Below, in pieces: positions 50,985 through 58,809 of a stretch of DNA of 64,000 bases. The DNA lies in contig NZ_JAHBCJ010000003.1 of assembly GCF_018390575.1 (NCBI RefSeq), positions 248,001 through 312,000 of the forward strand, written 5' to 3'. Numbering within the stretch: position 1 is the first letter of the stretch; each line of letters opens with the position of its first letter. The DNA comes from Bhargavaea massiliensis. GTDB taxonomy: Bacteria > Bacillota > Bacilli > Bacillales_A > Planococcaceae. A program made the position numbers and the translations under genes. The notes beneath the pieces were generated by a model. The model saw only the letters and a list, made by a program, of their open reading frames with translations. It made no database searches and was not told where the DNA came from.

Positions 50985-52277
50985 ATGGAACAATCAGTAA
51001 AAGAGCGGCTGCTTGACGGTTACGACCGGGGGTATGATCGGAACGGGGTAAGCGGTGAACGGCTGGCGGAACGGTTGGCAACACTTGCGTCGATCGGAAA
51101 GACGGCGGATGGCGGAGTCGACCGTCCCGGTTTTTCGGAGGAAGAAAAGCGGGCGAAGCAACAGGTGATGGAATGGATGCGAGGTGCCGGGATGGCTGTC
51201 CGGAATGACGGTGCCGGCAATGTGATCGGCCGGCTGAACGGTGAGGCGGGTGGCCCCGCATTTGTCACGGGGTCGCATCTCGACTCAGTGCCGAGCGGCG
51301 GCAATTTTGACGGGCCGCTCGGGGTGCTGTCTTCGCTTGAGGTGGTTGAAGCCTGGAAAGAGACGGGATATGTGCCGCCGGTGCCCGTGGAAGTGGTGGT
51401 CTTTTCCGAGGAGGAGGGTTCCCGGTTCGGGACCGGCGTCATGGGCAGCCGGGCGATGATGGGCAAAATCGGAGACGGCGAACTGGATAGTCTCATGGAT
51501 TTTGCCGGACGGACGTTCCGCGAGGTGATCGGGTCGTACGGCAGCACCCCGGAAGAATTTCTGGCAGCCGCACGTCGTCCGGAAGAGATCGGGTTTTATA
51601 CGGAGCTCCATATCGAGCAGGGGAAACTGCTGGAGCAGGCGGGCCTTCCGGCAGGGATCGTCAAGGGCATTGCAGGGCTTGCCGGCCTTCATATCATTTT
51701 CCGTGGAGAAGCGGGACATGCCGGCAACACGCCGATGATCGGGCGCCGCGATCCGCTTGTGGCTGCGGGCCGGTTTGTCTATGAAGTGAGCGCGCTTCCG
51801 TCCGAAATCAGTGACACGGCGGTCGCAACCGTCGGCAAGCTGACTGTCTCCCCGAACGGCTCGAATGTCATCCCGGGGCAGGTGGAATTGACCGTCGACA
51901 TCCGGGACCTCGTTAAAGAAAAGCGGGACGCGCTCGTCCTGAAGGTCCGCGAGATCGCGGAGCGCTGTGCGCAGGAACAGGATGTCGAAATCACCGTCAG
52001 CCAATTATCGTCGGTTGATCCGGCTCCGGTAAGTGACGAGATCCGCAATGAACTCCGAGACGTGTTCACGGAAGCAGGAATCGAACCGATGGAACTGATG
52101 AGCGGGGCCGGGCACGACGCCATGAACTTCGCCCCGATGGCGATGATTTTCGTCCGCAGCCAAGGCGGCATCAGCCACAATCCGGCGGAATGGACGGATT
52201 TGGGCGATTGCGTGACCGGCGTTCACCTGCTGAAGCGGTTTGCGGAAAAGCGGATGGAGCAAATGGTAAGTGGTTGA
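50985..52277 (+). CDS. M20 family Zn-dependent hydrolase (N-carbamoyl-L-amino acid hydrolase/allantoate amidohydrolase type)
   Basis: The 430-residue protein has 'TGSHLDSVPSGGNFDGPLGVL' (metal His and Asp), 'FSEEEGSRFGTGVMGSRAM' (catalytic Glu), 'ELHIEQGKLLEQAG' and 'SGAGHDAMNFAPMAMIFVRSQGGISHNPAEWT'. These are the landmarks of the carbamoylase/ureidohydrolase group. It probably releases amino acids from N-carbamoyl or amide precursors. Its stop codon falls inside the first unit of a 21-bp array. Confidence 0.92.
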   Translation: MEQSVKERLLDGYDRGYDRNGVSGERLAERLATLASIGKTADGGVDRPGFSEEEKRAKQQVMEWMRGAGMAVRNDGAGNVIGRLNGEAGGPAFVTGSHLDSVPSGGNFDGPLGVLSSLEVVEAWKETGYVPPVPVEVVVFSEEEGSRFGTGVMGSRAMMGKIGDGELDSLMDFAGRTFREVIGSYGSTPEEFLAAARRPEEIGFYTELHIEQGKLLEQAGLPAGIVKGIAGLAGLHIIFRGEAGHAGNTPMIGRRDPLVAAGRFVYEVSALPSEISDTAVATVGKLTVSPNGSNVIPGQVELTVDIRDLVKEKRDALVLKVREIAERCAQEQDVEITVSQLSSVDPAPVSDEIRNELRDVFTEAGIEPMELMSGAGHDAMNFAPMAMIFVRSQGGISHNPAEWTDLGDCVTGVHLLKRFAEKRMEQMVSG

Positions 52278-52330
52278 TATCCGGGTGAAAGTGGCTGATA
52301 TCCTGGCTGAAATGACCGATATGGAAAGGT
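52264..52330. repeat. 21-bp-phased array, core GTGGYTGATATCC
   Basis: GATAT begins at 52277, 52298 and 52319, exactly 21 bases apart. The first unit includes the stop codon of the carbamoylase-type gene, and the last ends three bases before the next start codon. Confidence 0.85.
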
Positions 52331-52332
52331 AG

Positions 52333-52548
52333 ATGAGGATGAAGCGGTTTCTGATGTGGTTGACCGCCGCCGCGGTTGCGCTGGTTGTGGCTGAATGGAT
52401 CCAGGGCTTGATGCTGACGGCCGTCTATCAACCGGAGGGCGGCAGTATCGAAATGGTCATGTGGGTCCGGCTCGGCATCTCGGCGCTGTGCGTGACGGGC
52501 GTTTATCTCCTGGTTGACGGATTGAAACGAAAGGGAGTGAGGGCATGA
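52333..52548 (+). CDS. Small two-span membrane protein
   Basis: The 71-residue protein has two hydrophobic helices ('FLMWLTAAAVALVVAEWIQGL' and 'WVRLGISALCVTGVYLLVDGL') and a basic tail. Its stop overlaps the start of the DUF1445 gene by four bases. I do not recognise the family. The ribosome site is the GGAAAGG or GATGAGG inside the array end. Confidence 0.65.
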   Translation: MRMKRFLMWLTAAAVALVVAEWIQGLMLTAVYQPEGGSIEMVMWVRLGISALCVTGVYLLVDGLKRKGVRA

Positions 52549-53327
52549 GGAATTTGACACCGGAGTCCTTCAGGGAACAGGTGCGGAGCGGGGCTTATAC
52601 CGGTCCGACTGCCGGGGTGTGCGACGGGTTCGTGCAGGCGAATCTGGCCATTTTACCTAAGGAGGATGCATTCGAGTTTCTCCTGTTCTGCCAGCGCAAT
52701 CCGAAGTCGTGCCCGCTGATCGACGTGACCGACATCGGTTCGCCGGTTCCTGCCGCATCTGCGCCGGGTGCCGATCTCCGGACGGATATTCCGAAATACC
52801 GGGTGTACCGGAACGGGGAATTGACCGATGAGCCGGCCGATCTGAATGAATATTGGACGGACGACATGGTCGCCTTCCTGATCGGCTGCAGCTTCACATT
52901 CGAGGAAGCGCTGATCCGCAACGGGATTCCGATGCGGCACCATGAAGAGGGTGTGAATGTCCCGATGTATCGGACATCGGTTGAGACCGTTCCGGCCGGG
53001 AAGTTCTCGGGCCCCATGGTCGTCTCGATGCGGCCGATGGGCGCGGGCGACGTGGTCCGCGCTGTCCAGGTGACAAGCCGGTTCCCGTCGGTCCATGGCG
53101 CCCCGGTACATATTGGAACGCCGGAGGAAATCGGAATCCGGGACATCGCGAAACCGGACTTTGGCGACGCGGTCACGGTCCGCGAAGGAGAAACGCCGGT
53201 GTTCTGGGCGTGCGGCGTCACCCCTCAGTCCGTCGCGATGCATACCAAGCCCTCGCTCATGATCACCCATGCGCCGGGCCATATGTTCGTAACAGACCTG
53301 AAAAGTGAACAGCTCGGGGTGATTTGA
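52545..53327 (+). CDS. DUF1445 (YcsI family) putative hydro-lyase
   Basis: The 260-residue protein matches the YcsI/UPF0317 family: 'GVCDGFVQANLAILPKEDAFEFLLFCQRNPKSCPLIDVT', 'DIPKYRVYRNGELTDEP', 'FLIGCSFTFEEALIRNG' and 'PMVVSMRPMGAGDVVRAVQVTSRFPSVHGAPVHIG'. A mammalian relative is D-glutamate cyclase; bacterial members are annotated as hydro-lyases without firm biochemistry. It may act in a pathway with the upstream carbamoylase-type enzyme, such as pyroglutamate or hydantoin use (inference). Confidence 0.9.
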   Translation: MRNLTPESFREQVRSGAYTGPTAGVCDGFVQANLAILPKEDAFEFLLFCQRNPKSCPLIDVTDIGSPVPAASAPGADLRTDIPKYRVYRNGELTDEPADLNEYWTDDMVAFLIGCSFTFEEALIRNGIPMRHHEEGVNVPMYRTSVETVPAGKFSGPMVVSMRPMGAGDVVRAVQVTSRFPSVHGAPVHIGTPEEIGIRDIAKPDFGDAVTVREGETPVFWACGVTPQSVAMHTKPSLMITHAPGHMFVTDLKSEQLGVI

Positions 53328-53349
53328 GTGAGAGGTCTCCCGAGTTTGA

Positions 53350-53460
53350 TGGCGAAAAGGGAATGATTGCTTGCGGAAAAGTGGAAGCATCCGGGGGTTC
53401 GTGCGAATTTCAGAAGTTCGCTTGCGAAAAGTTGAAGGCTTCCGAAGTGTGCGTGCCATT
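53350..53460. repeat. Degenerate ~21-bp array, core TTCG(C)TTGCGAA
   Basis: GCGAAAA or GCGGAAA cores at 53352 and 53373 are 21 bases apart, and GCGAATT at 53403 and GCGAAAA at 53424 are again 21 apart, with a 30-base step between the pairs. It lies after the DUF1445 gene. An ORF at 53324-53836 is produced by this region and is not credible. Confidence 0.55.
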
Positions 53461-53475
53461 ACGAAAAAACCGTAA

Positions 53476-53516
53476 AAAAGCCAATGCATCCAAGTACGCT
53501 GAATGCATTGGCTTTT
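53476..53516 (+). terminator. Terminator of the DUF1445 operon
   Basis: AAAAGCCAATGCAT and ATGCATTGGCTTTT pair around a 13-base loop. Confidence 0.85.
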
Positions 53517-53621
53517 CCATTTCATACCTGCCCGACCCGCGCCTCCCTGATCCCCCTGAAACCTCCTCCCGCCCCCATCCGTACCATTCACTAAAGACCC
53601 ATCAGGATTGGACGTGTTTTT

Positions 53622-54140
53622 ATGAACATCATCTTCGCGACGCTCGGCATCTGGATCATCGCATCCCTTTCCATCTTCTCGTTTATCCGGCGAAGCGAGC
53701 GGCAGGATCCGGAGGGGAAGGGGCCAGGAATTATCGCGATCACTTCGGTGCTGCTTGCGCTTCCGGTCGCGGCGGTGATGGGCGGGATTTTGTTTGCGCT
53801 GGCCGGTTCGGTGCAGGTGGTCGGTTGGCTGTTTGATCTGGAGATGAGCCCCGGAAGAGTGGGGATTTTCGCTATTGCGTTGCTCGTTTATCTGTTTTCC
53901 GCCGATAGCCTGATCGAGCTGTTTCTGAAGTCTGTGATGGGCAAGTCGGTGGCGGGGAAATGGGTGCTGCTCTTTACACGGGTGCTCGCTTTTTACGGAA
54001 TCGGCCTGCTTGTCGGCGCGGAGGGGCAGACCGCCTTGCCGGTCGCGGCCGGGCTGGCGGTGATGCTGCTCGTGATGGAAGTCTTGTTCCGTCTGTTGAA
54101 GAAGAGCGGAGAGGGTTCTGTCAGGAAGGACCGGCGCTAA
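53622..54140 (+). CDS. Integral membrane protein of unknown function
   Basis: The 172-residue protein has about five hydrophobic helices (near 1-20, 37-65, 72-95, 115-135 and 137-160) separated by short charged loops. I do not recognise it. It is followed by the MATE gene 110 bases downstream on the same strand, with a TATAAT between, so it is probably a separate unit. Confidence 0.65.
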   Translation: MNIIFATLGIWIIASLSIFSFIRRSERQDPEGKGPGIIAITSVLLALPVAAVMGGILFALAGSVQVVGWLFDLEMSPGRVGIFAIALLVYLFSADSLIELFLKSVMGKSVAGKWVLLFTRVLAFYGIGLLVGAEGQTALPVAAGLAVMLLVMEVLFRLLKKSGEGSVRKDRR

Positions 54141-54249
54141 GGAGATTTCGCCCGGCCGTTGCGCATTCCAGGCCGGCACAACTGCCTCTGCCCCGCTAAC
54201 TCGGCTATAATGGATAGCATCATCAAGTTAGAAAAAGGGGGGCGGCGGG

Positions 54250-55593
54250 ATGGCGACGACTCAACAGGATTTTACACAGGGGCCGCTTGCCCGGCAGATG
54301 TTTTCCTTTGCCTGGCCGATCCTGCTGGCGAACCTGCTCCAGGTGTCGTATCAGCTGATCGATACGCTGTGGGTGGGGAACCTGATCGGGGCGGATGCGC
54401 TCGGGGCGGTGTCGATTTCTGCGACGGTGCTGTTCACGGTGCTGTCATTTGTGCTTGGCCTGAACAATGCGGCGCTTACGATTCTCTCTCAGCAGAAAGG
54501 ACGCAAAAGTGAAGAAGGGCTGAAGCGGTATCTGAATGCGTTTGTCGTGCTGATGTCGATCATGTCGCTCACCCTCGGCATCGTCGGGATTTTCATCGCC
54601 GAACCGGTGCTCCGGCTGCTTGGCACGCCGGATGTGATGCTGCCGATGGCGACGGCGTATCTGCAGATCAACTTCACGGGGCTCCTATTTTTATTTGGCT
54701 ATAACTTCAACACGACTGTTCTCAGGTCGGTCGGGGATTCCAAGACGCCGCTTTATTTTGTCGCGACGGCGGTCGTGCTGAATGCGGTGTTGGATCCGCT
54801 GTTCATCTCCGGGTTCAACTGGGGCATCGAAGGCGCGGCTTATGCGACCGTGCTGTCGCAGGTTCTGTCGTTTGTGGCTGGGCTCATTTACATACTCCGT
54901 AAACGTCTCGTGCCGTTTACGATGCCGACCGTTCCGAAGTCGCGGGAGGTCAAAGATATCTTAAAGCTCGGCATTCCGGCAGGGCTTCAGATGAGCGTCA
55001 TCTCGGCTGGTGTCATGGCGATCATGAGTGTCGTCGCATCATTCGGCCCGGGGGTTGTCGCCGGGTACGGGGCGGCCTGGCGGCTCGACAGCCTGATCAT
55101 GCTGCCTGCGCAGGCGCTCGGGACGGCTGTGAACTCGATGGCCGGCCAGAATATCGGCGCTGGCAAATGGGACCGTGTCTCGCGCATCACAAAGTACGGG
55201 TTTATCTTTAACCTCGGTGCCATGCTTTTTATGGCGACGCTGCTGTTCCTGCTTGCCGAGCCGGCGGTCAAACTGTTTATCCGGGAGCCGGAGGCGGTTG
55301 AATTCGGCACGGCTTATCTGAGGACGATCGCGTTCTTTTATCCGTTTCTTGGCATCAATTTCATTCTGAATGGGGCCGTCCGGGCGGCTGGGGCGATGTT
55401 CCAGGTGCTGGTCCTGAACATCATATCGTTCTGGGTGCTCAGGTATCCGCTCGTCTGGCTGTTTTCCGAATGGTTCGGCCGGGGGGGAATCGCTTTTGGC
55501 ATGGGAACGAGCTTCATTATCAGCAGTGTGATCGCATTTCTTTATTACCGTTACGGGAAATGGAGAGAAATCAAGGCAATTTCTGAGGAGTGA
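54250..55593 (+). CDS. MATE family efflux transporter
   Basis: The 447-residue protein has twelve predicted helices in two similar halves: 'FAWPILLANLLQVSYQLIDTLWVGNLIGADALGAVSIS' at the start and 'LKLGIPAGLQMSVISAGVMAIMSVVASFG' at the start of the second half. It would export cationic drugs or metabolites with sodium or protons. The start follows AAAAAGGGGGGCGGCGGG. The downstream HAD gene starts close to its stop, forming an operon of three. Confidence 0.93.
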   Translation: MATTQQDFTQGPLARQMFSFAWPILLANLLQVSYQLIDTLWVGNLIGADALGAVSISATVLFTVLSFVLGLNNAALTILSQQKGRKSEEGLKRYLNAFVVLMSIMSLTLGIVGIFIAEPVLRLLGTPDVMLPMATAYLQINFTGLLFLFGYNFNTTVLRSVGDSKTPLYFVATAVVLNAVLDPLFISGFNWGIEGAAYATVLSQVLSFVAGLIYILRKRLVPFTMPTVPKSREVKDILKLGIPAGLQMSVISAGVMAIMSVVASFGPGVVAGYGAAWRLDSLIMLPAQALGTAVNSMAGQNIGAGKWDRVSRITKYGFIFNLGAMLFMATLLFLLAEPAVKLFIREPEAVEFGTAYLRTIAFFYPFLGINFILNGAVRAAGAMFQVLVLNIISFWVLRYPLVWLFSEWFGRGGIAFGMGTSFIISSVIAFLYYRYGKWREIKAISEE

Positions 55594-55598
55594 GCGTA

Positions 55599-56231
55599 AT
55601 GGCAGTGGATGGAATCATTTTCGACTTGGACGGGACGTTGTGGGATTCCCGAAAGGCGGTCGCGGAGTCGTGGACGAAGGTGGTGCAGGATCGCCTTGAC
55701 GCAAAGCGCGAGATCACGGCAGAGGATCTGACGGGACTGATGGGCCTGCAGCTGCCGGAAATCGGCGACCGGCTGTTCCCGGACCTGGATACGGATGAAC
55801 GGAAAAAACTGATGGATGAATGCTGCGTATATGAGAACGATTATGTCGCGGAAAAAGGCGGTGTGCTGTATCCCAAGCTGGAAGAAGTGTTGGAGCAGCT
55901 GTCCCAAACCTATCCGCTTTACATCGTCAGCAACTGCCAGGACGGCTACATCGAGGCGTTTTTTGAAGCGCACGGGCTCGGCAAGTATTTCAAAGACTAT
56001 GAAAATCCGGGGCGGACGGGCCTCCCGAAAAGCGGCAACATCCAGCTGGTGGTCGGCCGAAACCAACTGGAACATGCGGTCTATGTCGGGGACACAAAAG
56101 GCGACGAGGACGCGGCAATGCTTGCCGGCGTGCCGTTTATCTGGGCGGCCTATGGATTCGGGCAGCCGGAAAATCCGGACTGCCGGATTGATTCACTCTC
56201 GGAACTGCCGGGGCTGGTGGAGCGGCTTTGA
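55599..56231 (+). CDS. HAD family hydrolase (phosphoglycolate-phosphatase-like)
   Basis: The 210-residue protein has HAD motifs I 'FDLDGTLWDS', II 'IVSNC', III Lys in 'GLPKSGNI' and IV 'VGDTKGDEDAA', with a helical cap between I and II. It is a small-molecule phosphatase; the substrate is not evident. GTG 55590 overlaps the MATE stop, and ATG 55599 with GAGGAG upstream is the likelier start. Confidence 0.9.
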   Translation: MAVDGIIFDLDGTLWDSRKAVAESWTKVVQDRLDAKREITAEDLTGLMGLQLPEIGDRLFPDLDTDERKKLMDECCVYENDYVAEKGGVLYPKLEEVLEQLSQTYPLYIVSNCQDGYIEAFFEAHGLGKYFKDYENPGRTGLPKSGNIQLVVGRNQLEHAVYVGDTKGDEDAAMLAGVPFIWAAYGFGQPENPDCRIDSLSELPGLVERL

Positions 56232-56641
56232 GATTCAGGGCCGGACGGGATGTGTGGATCGGCAGTGTAATCTGGGGAAGCATCGCCTTTCTCCTCTGGG
56301 GTCTCGCCGACACGGTGTCTGACGGAGACCTGGTCGGCGCAGTGATTGTCGGGGGAGTGATTTTACTCCTGTTGTCGATCTGGTTCCGGACATCCTATGA
56401 AATCAAAGACGGGCGTTTATTCATCACTTCCGGCCCGTATTACAAGTCGATCCCGATCGACCGTATCACATCGGTCCGGAAGACGGCCAACCCGTTCTCC
56501 TCACCGTCGCTGACCATCCGGAAGCTGGAGATCCAGTTCGGCACACACGGTGTCGTCTCGGTCGGCCCGGAAGACCGGGACGAACTGATCAAGGCACTCC
56601 GGAAAGTGAATCCGGATATTAAAGAGTTAGGGAATCAATAA
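56228..56641 (+). CDS. Small membrane-anchored PH-domain protein (YyaB-like)
   Basis: The 137-residue protein has two N-terminal transmembrane helices (about 8-48) and a bacterial PH domain with 'FRTSYEIKDGRLFITSGPYYKSIPIDRITSVRKTANPFSSPSLTIRKLEIQFG'. The TTG start overlaps the HAD stop. A terminator follows. The role is unknown. Confidence 0.8.
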   Translation: MRFRAGRDVWIGSVIWGSIAFLLWGLADTVSDGDLVGAVIVGGVILLLLSIWFRTSYEIKDGRLFITSGPYYKSIPIDRITSVRKTANPFSSPSLTIRKLEIQFGTHGVVSVGPEDRDELIKALRKVNPDIKELGNQ

Positions 56642-56648
56642 ACCAACA

Positions 56649-56683
56649 GACGTGACGCGGACAGGCGGCGTCTTTTTTTAATT
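56649..56683 (+). terminator. Terminator of the MATE-HAD-PH operon
   Basis: AGACG (56649-56653) and CGTCT (56669-56673) with inner GACGC/GCGTC pairing are followed by TTTTTTT. Confidence 0.7.
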
Positions 56684-56770
56684 GCTGCAGATACCCGGGA
56701 GTTTTTCGCAACAAGCCTAGGGGAATGATAAATGGCAGAGTCCCAACATCCATAGTTCGGAGGCGATGAG

Positions 56771-57970
56771 ATGCTTTTGGATCAAGTCCTGGAAAGACTG
56801 GATAAGAAAAAGGAACGGATCATCGAAATCCGGCGCTATCTGCATGAGCATCCGGAGCTGTCCTTCCAGGAGGAAAAAACGGCCGAGTACATCCGCAACT
56901 TCTACACGGATGTGCCCGTGGACCATATTGAAACGAACGTTGGCGGGCAACGGGGCATCGTGGTCACCATCAACGGCGCGAAGCCGGGGAAAACCATTGC
57001 GATCCGGGCGGACTTTGATGCGTTGCCGATCAAGGAGGAGACGGGGCAGCCGTTCGCTTCGAAGAACGACGGCGTCATGCATGCCTGCGGTCATGATGGC
57101 CATACAGCCTACATGCTGGTGCTTGCCGAAACGCTGGCCGAGTTCAAGGACCAGCTGAAGGGAACCATCCGTGTCATTCACCAGCCCGCCGAGGAAATGC
57201 CGCCCGGCGGTGCCATCGCCATGATCAAAGCGGGGGTTCTGGAAGGGGTGGACGCCATCCTCGGCATCCATGTCATGGCCCAAATGGAAACAGGGAAAGT
57301 GTATTACCGGAGCGGAAACACCCAAACCGGCAGATCCTATTTCAAACTCGTATTGCAGGGCAAAGGCGGACACGGCTCTTCGCCCCATCTGGCTAACGAT
57401 GCAATCGTCGCCGCAAGTTCCTTTGTCATGAACCTGCAGACCATCGTGAGCCGCCGGATTAACCCGTTTGATGTGGCATCGGTCACGATCGGAAACCTGG
57501 ACGGCAAAGGGACGTTCAATGTCATCAAGGATTCCGTCACGATTGAAGGGGACGTCCGGGCGATGTCCGATGAAACGAGGGAGATTGTCGAACGTGAGGT
57601 GCGGGCGTTTACGGAAGGCCTGGAGAGGTCATTCCACGTGACGTGCGACCTCGATTACAAAAACGATTATCCGGTTTTATATAACGACCCGGAAGTCACC
57701 GAAAGGGTCCGGCAGTCGCTTGAGCATGCCCAGATCACGGAAGTGGAAGCGGTTCTTGAAACCCCTCCGCAGCCCCCTTCGGAAGACTTCGCGTATTATC
57801 TGAAACAAGTACCGGGGTGCTTCTTCTATGTCGGAGCGTCACCGGAGACAGGCGAGGCGTACCCGCATCATCATCCGAAGTTCAATATCGATGAAAAGAG
57901 CCTGATCATCAGCGCAAAGTCGATGGCGGCGGCTGTGTTGTCCTATTGCGGCGGCAGTGGAAATGAATAA
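56771..57970 (+). CDS. M20 family amidohydrolase
   Basis: The 399-residue protein resembles the one at 43766, with 'HPELSFQEEKTAEYIR', 'IRADFDALPIKEETGQPFASKNDGVMHACGHDGHTAYML', 'HQPAEEMPPGGAIAMIKAG' and 'PPSEDFAYYLKQVPGCFFYVG'. It lacks the exact second-domain variant of the 43766 protein and differs in length only slightly. It likely hydrolyses N-acyl amino acids or similar amides. No operon partners are present. Confidence 0.92.
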   Translation: MLLDQVLERLDKKKERIIEIRRYLHEHPELSFQEEKTAEYIRNFYTDVPVDHIETNVGGQRGIVVTINGAKPGKTIAIRADFDALPIKEETGQPFASKNDGVMHACGHDGHTAYMLVLAETLAEFKDQLKGTIRVIHQPAEEMPPGGAIAMIKAGVLEGVDAILGIHVMAQMETGKVYYRSGNTQTGRSYFKLVLQGKGGHGSSPHLANDAIVAASSFVMNLQTIVSRRINPFDVASVTIGNLDGKGTFNVIKDSVTIEGDVRAMSDETREIVEREVRAFTEGLERSFHVTCDLDYKNDYPVLYNDPEVTERVRQSLEHAQITEVEAVLETPPQPPSEDFAYYLKQVPGCFFYVGASPETGEAYPHHHPKFNIDEKSLIISAKSMAAAVLSYCGGSGNE

Positions 57971-58002
57971 GGCTGTGCAGTGGAATGGAGTACGGGCCTT
58001 CT

Positions 58003-58055
58003 TTTGACCGGAATGGGATTTGCTTAACACTCGAGACGGTTTGCTTAACATTCGC
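58003..58055. repeat. Short 21-bp array, core CTTAACAYTCG
   Basis: GCTTAACACTCG and GCTTAACATTCG have their TAAC at 58025 and 58046, 21 bases apart. A worn third unit may precede them. Confidence 0.7.
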
Positions 58056-58123
58056 CCGCCCGGATACATGATTCAACAACTCTTTGGGTATGGATAAAGA
58101 CGATGTTACATAGGAGGGTGACC

Positions 58124-58759
58124 ATGGACAGACAATCTGTACATCCGATGAACCCGGCCATGCCGGTCCGGGCCACGCGGCCAATGGCAGGAAAGCGGAT
58201 GCCGCCGATAGCAGATACGGCAGCCGTGAAGCAGATGAGGAAAATGAACAGAGGGATCGTGACGGCATTCGGCGCAATCGGAATTGCGCAGGCGCTTAAA
58301 GTGTTTACTCACAAAGCCGTGACCGGCAAGTGGGACTGGCGTCCGCTTTTCACTACAGGCGGCATGCCGAGTTCTCACTCAGCGGGTGTCTCCGCGCTTG
58401 CGACTTATGTCGCTTCGAACCGGGGCGCTCGGCATACCGAAACGGCGGTTGCCGTCGTACTCGCCACGATCGTCATGTATGACGCACAGGGAATCCGCCG
58501 CCACACCGGTGAGATTGCCAAGCTTGTCAACGACCTGGAAGACAACTTCGTCAAGCTGTCGGGAGAATTCCCGAGCCTCAAGTATGAAGAACAGGAAAAA
58601 GAACTCAAAGAGCTGCTTGGTCACCAGCCGCTCGAAGTTCTTGCAGGTGCCCTTTTTGGCGGTGCACTCGGCCTCGTGTCGGCCAAAATCGAGAATCATG
58701 AGCGGGAGATTGAACACGCGCGGGGAGTTTATCCGCAACATTTGGACGAACGGGCCTAA
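58124..58759 (+). CDS. YuiD-like divergent PAP2 (DUF212) protein
   Basis: The 211-residue protein has a basic, Met/Pro-rich N-terminus (about 1-45) followed by the DUF212 domain: 'GIAQALKVFTHKAVTGKWDWRPLFTTGGMPSSHSAGVSALATYV' and 'VMYDAQGIRRHTGEIAKLVNDL'. The GGMPSSHSA and DAQGIRRH motifs are the divergent PAP2 phosphatase signature. ATG 58124 has AGGAGG upstream. Standard YuiD lacks such a long N-terminal extension. Confidence 0.9.
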   Translation: MDRQSVHPMNPAMPVRATRPMAGKRMPPIADTAAVKQMRKMNRGIVTAFGAIGIAQALKVFTHKAVTGKWDWRPLFTTGGMPSSHSAGVSALATYVASNRGARHTETAVAVVLATIVMYDAQGIRRHTGEIAKLVNDLEDNFVKLSGEFPSLKYEEQEKELKELLGHQPLEVLAGALFGGALGLVSAKIENHEREIEHARGVYPQHLDERA

Positions 58760-58765
58760 ACAAGG

Positions 58766-58802
58766 AAAGGGCATTCCGGCTGCATGCCGGAATGCCCTTT
58801 TA
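58766..58802. terminator. Bidirectional terminator
   Basis: AAAGGGCATTCCGGC and GCCGGAATGCCCTTT form a 15-bp stem between convergent genes. Confidence 0.9.
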
Positions 58803-58809
58803 ATGCTTT

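Noticed and set aside
53324-53836. 170-residue ORF overlapping the DUF1445 gene end and the next gene
   Set aside because: It crosses an array, a terminator and the start of a better gene in another frame; composition is low-complexity and there is no ribosome site.
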